Shown here: positions 57,583 through 64,000 of the stretch, in pieces
Layout of the letters: each line of letters starts with the position of its first letter
Numbering within the stretch: the stretch's first letter is position 1
Source: CAVQBP01 sp963782475
GTDB lineage: Bacteria > Bacteroidota > Ignavibacteria > Ignavibacteriales > Ignavibacteriaceae
DNA: 64,000 bases
NCBI GenBank assembly: GCA_963782475.1
Contig: CAWAJW010000012.1
Span: 186,001 to 250,000, forward strand
Reading direction: 5' to 3'
Notes under the pieces: model-generated
Database searches by the model: none
Seen by the model: only the letters and a program-made list of their open reading frames with translations
Told to the model about the DNA's origin: nothing
Position numbers and translations under genes: made by a program

Positions 57583-58522
57583 CTATTTAAAAACCAGTTT
57601 ATTTCTTGCCAGAAGAACAGAATCGCGAATCTCTCTTTTTTCCTTAATAGTAGGGAGAAAAGGAGCAACAACAGAATCGAGCTCTATTTCGGAAATATCA
57701 GTTGAATGAGGATCATCGGCTAAATGTTTCCATGGAGGTTTAGCCTTATAATTAAATTTTCCGAAAATAATTACAGGGGTTCCATTCGCAATAACAGCTT
57801 CACCATCTTTTGAAATTATCCACTGCTCAGCCCATTCATAGATCCATTCCGCATCTTCTTCCAGCAGGCGTGCGCAGGCGTGGCTTGCCGGGTAGCCGGG
57901 AAGTGAAAATTGATGTAATGAAATTCCTCTTTTATTATCTAAATTAAAATACCAGGGTAAAATCCATGAAGAATCTTCTGTGCTTATTGTTTCCTTTTTT
58001 TTCCAGTTAGTAAAATATAAGCCTTGAGGTGTTGGAGTTTTTCTTTTCCCCAGGCTCGTTGGTCCCCATCGTACCAGGATCCCGTTTTGATACGCACCAA
58101 AAGACTCGATAGGATAAGAAAATAATAATATTTTTTGAACGGAGTCAAGCAGCTTTACCTTTTTAGGAAACGGCGAGTAAATCATTATATCAGTTGAAAC
58201 TGTATCCGGGATCATTAATGTATCATGTGCACTGACATTATCGTGATCAATTCTGTTTAATGCGAGAATAATTCTTCTTTTGGGAAGGCCGAACTCCTCC
58301 CTTAAATCCCGTAATGTTTTTAATCCTACCGAAGCATATTTATGATAGGTAATTTTTAATTCAGGTTCTTTCTTAATTAAGAGGGAATCTTTTAATGCAA
58401 GTGAATCAATTTTACTATTATTTTTCTTTTCATGAATTTCTTTCCGCTCACATCCAAATTGAAAAAGAATAATAGCTGTAAATAAAATAAATAGGAAAAA
58501 GCGGGTATAGCTTAATATGCAT
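57583..58522 (-). CDS. L,D-transpeptidase (YkuD) lipoprotein, start frameshift
   Basis: The YkuD catalytic block is ISLHQFSLPGYPASHACARL (H-x(8-17)-SHxC-x-R). The open frame runs back without a start codon past LREEFGLPKRRIILALNRID to the lipobox ILFQFGC. The only good ATG (58520-58522, MHIKLYPLF) is one base out of frame across a T-run, so one base error near 58495 is likely. About 312 residues. It cross-links peptidoglycan or attaches proteins to it, from the periplasmic side of the membrane. Confidence 0.82.
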
Positions 58523-58696
58523 AATAATCTAAATTATAAACGTTAAAATTAATAAATATGAATAAATCTGATCAGCTGATGTTAGATAATTACTTTTGTA
58601 CTTAATGTAATTTTCTCCCCGAAGCAGTATCAATTAATTCCGCAAACATTGTATAACTCATATTATAATCAAGATTTGAATATAACATAATATAAG

Positions 58697-59308
58697 TTAA
58701 TAAATTCCCCTCTTTTTAAATCCCTTGATTAAATTTTCAAAGCTTGTAAAATGAATTGCATCCCAGCCGATTTTTTTTGCTGCGTCCGAATATTCCCGGA
58801 CATCATCAATAAATATATGTTCCCCGGGAGGTTTTTGCGTAAAATTTTCAACAGTTCTATATATCTTCTCTTCCGGTTTGAGGGCTTTTACTTCGTAAGA
58901 CAAAATCAGCTTGCTAAAATATTTAATAAAGTCATAATCTTTCCATCCATATTCCCGGTGAATTGAATTTGTATTGGATAGAAGAACCAGCATATATTTC
59001 TTCTTTAATTCCGGCAGAAGGGAAGTAACATCTTTATTTTCTATAAAGATTTTAGAATAATAATTACAGAAAGTTTCACTATCTAATTTATTGTTAAGGC
59101 TTTCAAGCATTATATTAATAAATTTATTTTCCGGAAGTTCGCCTCTTTCAAACGACCTGTGAATATTATAATTATCCTTATAAAATTGTAAAAATTTCTG
59201 CCCAAGATTTTTTTCAATTTTTTCCAGCTTATTCAGCATAATATTATAATCGAAAGGTAAAAGCACATTACCCAAATCAAAAACAACTACAGAATATTTT
59301 CTCTCCAT
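58697..59308 (-). CDS. HAD-family hydrolase
   Basis: A 203-residue haloacid-dehalogenase-like phosphatase. Motif I is VVFDLGNVLLPFD, motif II LVLLSNTNS, motif III lysine in EVKALKPEEKIY, motif IV FIDDVREYSDAAKKIG. It resembles YihX-type sugar phosphatases. Cytoplasmic. Substrate not deducible. Confidence 0.9.
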   Translation of the reverse strand: MERKYSVVVFDLGNVLLPFDYNIMLNKLEKIEKNLGQKFLQFYKDNYNIHRSFERGELPENKFINIMLESLNNKLDSETFCNYYSKIFIENKDVTSLLPELKKKYMLVLLSNTNSIHREYGWKDYDFIKYFSKLILSYEVKALKPEEKIYRTVENFTQKPPGEHIFIDDVREYSDAAKKIGWDAIHFTSFENLIKGFKKRGIY

Positions 59309-59345
59309 TTGTACTTACCTGATTATCAATTTATAATGAGTGAAC

Positions 59346-60105
59346 CTATTCAATTTCAAAATTCCTATTGCTTAAGCCGGTATTGATTTTAATTGAATCG
59401 ACATAAAATTCAAATTTTGTAGCTCCTAAAAACTGTTTGATAGTAAAAGGATATTTAACCCCTTTTACTTCATTGTAATCACTGAAAAAAGATTCCTGCA
59501 CTGTTGCTTCTCCTCCCTCTGGAATTACCGGTTTTTCTTCTTTTACTTTTAAAGTAGGTAGAAGTATCATAATATTGTGTCCAGTTCATATCGCCGGGTA
59601 ATTTAAGAATTACCTTGTATGCCTCTACTCCGTTTGCCTTTTCAATTCCTTTGAATTCTGCTTTAACATCATAAGCTTTAAGATATAGAAGCAGCTGCAT
59701 AGTAGCTTCATATTTAAGTTTTTCAAGTTCGGCTCCTTTTATCTCCTGAGTATTGTCCCCCGTAATCATAATCCCTTTTTTCCCGTCAAAAATAATTTTT
59801 TGCTCTGCTGCTCCCAGCTCTGTTTTTTGGAAATATAAATTAGGAGATTTCTGATAAACAGTAATATTAATATTCATATTCCGAACTTTGCCGGTAATAT
59901 AGGTGGTTCTATCAATTATGCTGCTTATTCTATTTCTCCCCCCGATAGCAGTAATATAATTATCTATTACTCCCTTCCCTTTGATTTCCGGGCTATCATT
60001 TCCAAAATATCTATTTATTTTATTCCCGGCAATATCCGGTTTATTGGGAGCAGCTATGCTTATTAGTAAAAATAAAAAGAAAATATTCAGGAATGATTTC
60101 TTCAT
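59346..60105 (-). CDS. Exported protein with lipoprotein-sorting-like fold, one frameshift
   Basis: About 252 residues. A signal peptide (KKSFLNIFFLFLLISIAAPN) is followed by a beta-rich domain (AIGGRNRISSIIDRTTYITG; YYDTSTLKVKEEKPVIPEGG after bridging the shift near 59555; VKGVKYPFTIKQFLGATKFE). IGG-x(n) and the TLK block recall Bacteroidota proteins of the LolA-like superfamily. Function unknown; often encoded near peptidases. Confidence 0.7.
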
Positions 60106-60300
60106 TTCACTATTCTGATAAAAATATTTCCGTCATTGGAAATCATATTCATTTTAATCAAATTATTATTTAATTTTTCCAGTTAAAAACAGGGAACAAT
60201 TCCTTCGACCTGCTGAAAAGAGACAATTGAATCTTTTTAAACAATTTCTTTTCAACAAATATCACTATTTTTTAATAAAAACACATATAAAAATATTGAG

Positions 60301-62709
60301 ATGTTAAGTAGAATATTATTAGCCGTAATTATTTTTTCAACAATAACCTATTCACAGCAATTTGCAATTAAGGGGAAGATTGAAGATAAAATTACCGGTC
60401 AGCCTTTAATTTATGCAAATATCAGGGTTTTAAATTCTACAAACGGAACTGCAGCTAATAAAGAAGGTGAATATGAACTTAAATTGAATGCCGGAAAATA
60501 TCTTCTGCTGGCTTCATATATTGGTTATAATTCAGATACGCTTTCAATCTCGGTTATTCAGAATTTGGATGGAGTGAATTTCTATTTATCGCCATCCGAC
60601 ATTCAGCTCCCGGAAGTTGTTGTGAAACCCGGAATAAATCCTGCGGTAGCAATTATTGAAAAAGCAATAGTCAGGAAGAAGGAAAGAAATAAAAAACTAA
60701 ATGATTATGAATTTGAAGCTTATACAAAAGGAATTATAAAAACCCAGAATGATATAAGTGCACAAAGAAATAGGGTGAATGTAAGTCTGGGAGCGAATGA
60801 TACAATACCTTTAAAAATAACAGGTATCCTGGAAAACGAAAGTAAGGGGTATTATAAAAAACCGGGTGACTATAAGGAGATAATTATTGCAAGAAAACAG
60901 AGTGCAAATTTTCCTCCGTCATTAAATATTCTAACCGGGGGTAGAATTATTCAAAGCTTTTATGCGGAGGATATTAATTTTCTGGGGAATAATCTCCCGG
61001 GTCCTTTGGCAGATAATGCCCTTGATTATTACTATTATTATATAAGAAAGACTTCGGCAATTGACAGCCAGGTTGTATATCAAATTTATATGTCGCCGGA
61101 TGATCCTTCAAATCCCGGATTCTCAGGTGATATTTTTATTAACGGTAATACTTTTGACCTCCTAAAAGTAGATCTTAACTTAAATAAGGCTGCAAATATC
61201 GGAGGCATTTTCGACAGTGTTGAAGTATTTCAGCAATTCTCTTCCTTTGATTCTATCTATATGCCTGTCGATTACCGCTTATTTGTTAAAGCAAATGTTT
61301 TAGGTCTGGTAAAATTCGGTTTTGAACTTAATACGATTTTATATGATTATAAAATCAATGTAAAACTGAAGGACAATTTATTTAATAAGGCTATTGTTAC
61401 GGTTTTACCGGGAGCAGATAATAAAGCAAATTCTTACTGGAAGAGTGTCCAGACAATTCCTAACACTTTGGAAGAACAAGATGCTTATAAAAGAATTGAC
61501 AGTATAAACAGCTTACCTCTTACTTTCTGGGATAAGTTTTCGCCTTTATCAAGCAAAATTAATTTCAATGATAATTTTTCTATTAGTGCCCCTTTAGGAA
61601 TGTATCATTTCAACAGCATTGAGGGACATGCCCTGGATTTCGGATTGTTTTTTAATGAATTACTTGATAAGAGATTTAATTCGGATTTAAATTTTTCCTA
61701 CGGCTTTTCCGATAAGAAATTTAAAACCGATTTATATGCGAAATACTTCTTCGGCGATTACCGGACTTACAATTTATCTGTACATGTTTTTAATAAATTG
61801 GAGCTATTATTCGGCTCATCAGCAGATTACAGCGGTTTAGTTACTACTTTATCATCCTTGCTTTTTAAAGATGATTTTATGGATTATTACTATTCAAAAG
61901 GTTTTAATATCAACCTTGAGGGAGAAGTATTTCCAGTTCTCAGTCTGAGCGGGGGTTTTATTAACCATACCGATAAGAATGCATTTAAGAATACCGACTT
62001 TTCAATATTCTATAGAAATGAAAAATTCAGTGAGAATCCGGAAATATTTGAAACGAAAATAAATGCTTTAAATGCAGGATTTAAATTAGATTTCAGAGAT
62101 TATATTGAAGATGGATTTTTCAGGAGACGGGTCTTCCAGGCGAATTCATTTATTATTTTTAAGGGAGATCTTACATATTCAAATAAATCTTTATTAAATA
62201 GCGGTGTTGATTTTACGAAATATGAACTTACTGCTTACGGAAGGCTGAATACATTTAAATCAGCTAATTTGGAGTATAAGGTTTACGGTATGTATAATAA
62301 CGGGAGGCTTCCATTCCAGCTCTTATATGGTTCTCCCGGAAATGTCGATGCTTTGTATCAGAATAATTCATTTAGAACTTTAAATATTAATGAAATATTC
62401 GGAGACAGGGTTGTAAATATTTTCCTTGAGAATAATTTCAGAGATGAATTATTCAGGCTGTTAAAAATACCGGGATTAAAGGATTCGGAGATATTATTGA
62501 ATACGTTTTTAAATATTGGTATTTCAGACATTAGCGAAAGATCAAAATCTATCCTTGTTCACCCTGTAAAAACATTTCCGCATCCTTTTTATGAAATCGG
62601 TTTTGGAATCGGGCATGTTCTGGTTCCCTTAAAAATTGAGTTTGCCTGGAAATTGAATTACAGGGGAAGTAATAATTTCAGGGTGGGAATAAACACGTAT
62701 ATACTTTAA
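60301..62709 (+). CDS. DUF5686 outer-membrane protein with carboxypeptidase-like domain
   Basis: An 802-residue exported protein (signal LSRILLAVIIFSTITYSQ). Residues 22-100 form a carboxypeptidase-regulatory-like beta domain (GKIEDKITGQPLIYANIRVL, GEYELKLNAGKYLLLASYIG). The DUF5686 part follows (INPAVAIIEKAIVRKKERNK, YEFEAYTKG) and ends in a barrel with an aromatic-rich C-terminus (NNFRVGINTYIL). Such proteins are outer-membrane components of Bacteroidota of unknown job. The frame is unbroken over 2.4 kb. Confidence 0.9.
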   Translation: MLSRILLAVIIFSTITYSQQFAIKGKIEDKITGQPLIYANIRVLNSTNGTAANKEGEYELKLNAGKYLLLASYIGYNSDTLSISVIQNLDGVNFYLSPSDIQLPEVVVKPGINPAVAIIEKAIVRKKERNKKLNDYEFEAYTKGIIKTQNDISAQRNRVNVSLGANDTIPLKITGILENESKGYYKKPGDYKEIIIARKQSANFPPSLNILTGGRIIQSFYAEDINFLGNNLPGPLADNALDYYYYYIRKTSAIDSQVVYQIYMSPDDPSNPGFSGDIFINGNTFDLLKVDLNLNKAANIGGIFDSVEVFQQFSSFDSIYMPVDYRLFVKANVLGLVKFGFELNTILYDYKINVKLKDNLFNKAIVTVLPGADNKANSYWKSVQTIPNTLEEQDAYKRIDSINSLPLTFWDKFSPLSSKINFNDNFSISAPLGMYHFNSIEGHALDFGLFFNELLDKRFNSDLNFSYGFSDKKFKTDLYAKYFFGDYRTYNLSVHVFNKLELLFGSSADYSGLVTTLSSLLFKDDFMDYYYSKGFNINLEGEVFPVLSLSGGFINHTDKNAFKNTDFSIFYRNEKFSENPEIFETKINALNAGFKLDFRDYIEDGFFRRRVFQANSFIIFKGDLTYSNKSLLNSGVDFTKYELTAYGRLNTFKSANLEYKVYGMYNNGRLPFQLLYGSPGNVDALYQNNSFRTLNINEIFGDRVVNIFLENNFRDELFRLLKIPGLKDSEILLNTFLNIGISDISERSKSILVHPVKTFPHPFYEIGFGIGHVLVPLKIEFAWKLNYRGSNNFRVGINTYIL

Positions 62710-62713
62710 CTGC

Positions 62714-62746
62714 AAAAAAAAAGCGCTCAAAAGAGCGCTCAAAAAG
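62714..62746 (-). terminator. Intrinsic terminator of the RRM gene
   Basis: On the minus strand AGCGCTC-TTTT-GAGCGCT is followed by nine T residues. It lies 20 bp after the RRM stop codon and 5 bp beyond the converging DUF5686 gene. A textbook Rho-independent terminator. Confidence 0.9.
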
Positions 62747-62766
62747 CAAGTTTCTGCAGGATGAAA

Positions 62767-63018
62767 TTAGCTTTTCGGTTTAGCTTCACTAACAATGATA
62801 CTTCTGCCGCTCAGCTGGGAACCATTAAGAGCTTGAATTGCCTGACTTGCTTCGGATTCTGATTCCATTTCAACGAAACCAAATCCTCTGGATCTGCCGG
62901 TCTGCCGATCGGTTATCACTTTAGCGGAAAGGACTTTTCCGTGCGCTTCAAAAGTAGAGCGCAAAGAATCATCATTAACCGCCCATGGTAAAGAACCTAC
63001 AAAAAGTTTAGTACTCAC
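62767..63018 (-). CDS. RRM RNA-binding protein
   Basis: An 83-residue single-RRM protein. RNP2 is KLFVGSLPW and RNP1 is RSRGFGFVEM. Such small RRM proteins in bacteria are often cold-induced and act as RNA chaperones. It has its own terminator and a hairpin upstream (63055-63071). Confidence 0.95.
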   Translation of the reverse strand: MSTKLFVGSLPWAVNDDSLRSTFEAHGKVLSAKVITDRQTGRSRGFGFVEMESESEASQAIQALNGSQLSGRSIIVSEAKPKS

Positions 63019-63054
63019 TAACTTACCTCTAAGAAAAATAATTAATAAAACAAA

Positions 63055-63071
63055 ACAGCTTTTTAAGCTGT
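63055..63071 (-). promoter_or_regulatory. Hairpin in the RRM leader
   Basis: ACAGCTT/AAGCTGT, a 7-bp stem with a 3-nt loop, followed on the minus strand by TTTGTTTT. It sits about 40 bp before the RRM start, so it may act as an attenuator in the leader, or as terminator of an upstream transcript. Confidence 0.45.
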
Positions 63072-63243
63072 CATTTTAAAATAGTATTATTATTTCGCAA
63101 AAACAAAATAAATTTTAACTATTACAATGAACAAATTCCCCTGAATATGATCTATACCACATCATAAAAAAATACCTCACGGTTGTGTGAGGTATCCTCC
63201 CCTAAAGGAGAAGGGATAGTGCTTGGGCTATGGGTAAACTAAT

Positions 63244-63654
63244 CTAAAGTTTCTTCTTTTTTATACTATAATCTCTATATAAATGTTGAAGAATAATTGT
63301 TATTCCGTCATTTTCTTTTAATTCTATTGATCTTTTTACAAGGAAAATACCGCGTGCATCTCCAATTTTTAACAACGATAAAGCTGCAACCAATTTTGCT
63401 CCTTCATCTCTTTCCTGCCTGAACATATCCATTAAAGGTATAACTGCTTTTTTTGACCTGATTTCTCCTAACATATATGCACTATTTATTTTTAAGCTTT
63501 CATTACCCGATTGTAAAGCAGTTAAATAATTTGCTTCATTTTTTATATCTTTATCATTCGGTGTTACTATTTCTTGATTTGCCTGGCAAAATGAAATTGC
63601 TGTGAAAACAATTAAGGCTATCAGCCCTGCAAATCTGGTATGTAGTAATTTCAT
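63244..63654 (-). CDS. Exported HEAT-repeat protein
   Basis: A 136-residue exported protein (signal TRFAGLIALIVFTAISFCQA). Two to three HEAT-type repeats follow: ESLKINSAYMLGEIRSKKAV, then GAKLVAALSLLKIGDARGIF. Likely a protein-binding scaffold in the periplasm. Confidence 0.8.
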   Translation of the reverse strand: MKLLHTRFAGLIALIVFTAISFCQANQEIVTPNDKDIKNEANYLTALQSGNESLKINSAYMLGEIRSKKAVIPLMDMFRQERDEGAKLVAALSLLKIGDARGIFLVKRSIELKENDGITIILQHLYRDYSIKKKKL

Positions 63655-63989
63655 TTTATTTTATCTCAATTTATTTTCATCTTATTTACACTTCAAAAAT
63701 CTGAAATATCTAATGACTTATCTACCAGATATGTATCATAAATTATAACAGATGTAACATGTCTGACTCTTATCCAATCTTTTTTGAAAAAGTTAAAAAT
63801 CTTCTGAAACCACAATATTTCAAATGATTTTTTCTTAGATTACCGGTAGTAATTATAAAATTTATTACCAAAACATTAAGTGTGATAGATTCAGCCATTT
63901 TATAAAGCAAAGCTCTTAGATAACCTTGATTATTTAAGACTAATTTTGTTTTATTTAAAATGAAACGCGTCTAAATACCGGAGGTTTAC
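63655..63989. promoter_or_regulatory. Divergent gap before the last gene
   Basis: A 335-bp AT-rich gap, presumably with promoters for both sides. No repeat seen. Confidence 0.35.
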
Positions 63990-64000
63990 ATGTTTGACAA
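63990..64000 (+). CDS. Start of a gene running off the window
   Basis: A strong GGAGG (63979-63983) precedes ATG at 63990 with a 6-bp spacer; codons MFD are visible. Too short to identify. Confidence 0.6.

Noticed and set aside
1..64000. tRNA or rRNA genes
   Set aside because: No cloverleaf-like segment or conserved rRNA text was recognised by eye in the gaps; a covariance-model search would settle this.

Overview
AT-rich genomic DNA from a bacterium of the Bacteroidota/Ignavibacteriota side of the tree. The best taxonomic clue is a secreted protein ending in a type IX secretion sorting domain of the YQNYPNPFNPVT type, which is typical of Ignavibacteria. DUF5686, DPP III and four-helix-bundle (S23/IVP-like) proteins agree with this. 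No rRNA or tRNA was seen. A striking feature is the number of reading-frame lesions in conserved genes (valS, serC, a metB/metC-type enzyme, DPP III, a sugar transferase and others). The frames resume with full family length, so most are probably assembly or sequencing indels. I therefore annotate these genes over their full span.

Layout. 1-8.7 kb is a surface-polysaccharide locus: glycosyltransferase, polyprenyl-phosphate sugar transferase, heptose-type GHMP kinase, SDR epimerase, sugar nucleotidyltransferase, SIS isomerase and a Wzi-like outer-membrane barrel. 8.7-15.6 kb is an accessory region of about 390-bp repeats, small palindromic elements and toxin-antitoxin genes: a broken MNT/HEPN pair, BrnT/BrnA, an AbiEii fragment and an intact HepT/MntA pair. 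15.7-18.9 kb holds a decayed T9SS cargo gene and a four-helix-bundle gene flanked by heptamer repeats. 18.9-24.7 kb holds a nitrilase/GNAT pair, then a large coiled-coil ATPase next to an MscS channel. 24.7-27.9 kb is a second mobile region with a Y1 (HUH) transposase, its miniature derivative and a tandemly repeated four-helix-bundle gene.

27.9-42 kb is mostly minus-strand metabolism and envelope: SodC and a cupredoxin, a DJ-1 protein, a GT-C glycosyltransferase, MFS and TSUP transporters, a REP-associated transposase between paired REP hairpins, a trans-sulfuration enzyme, thioredoxin-like and metallophosphoesterase proteins, serC with DUF1015, and an acid phosphatase. 42.4-47.1 kb has valS followed by a 516-aa ORF of unknown family. 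This ORF sits in a segment that looks like a clean 1.66-kb insertion flanked by CACAG. A duplicated copy of the valS 3' end carries the uninterrupted (empty) site nearby. 47.2-64 kb has a lone MNT gene, DinB, the ergothioneine genes egtB-egtD, OsmC, ychF, an HtrA-like protease, DPP III, a YkuD transpeptidase, DUF5686, an RRM protein and a HEAT-repeat protein.

The best candidates for undescribed biology are the 516-aa putative mobile element beside valS, the ATPase with an altered Walker A lysine paired with MscS, the four-helix-bundle genes between complementary heptamer-repeat arms, and the Y1-transposase/MITE family whose ends recur in the toxin-antitoxin region.
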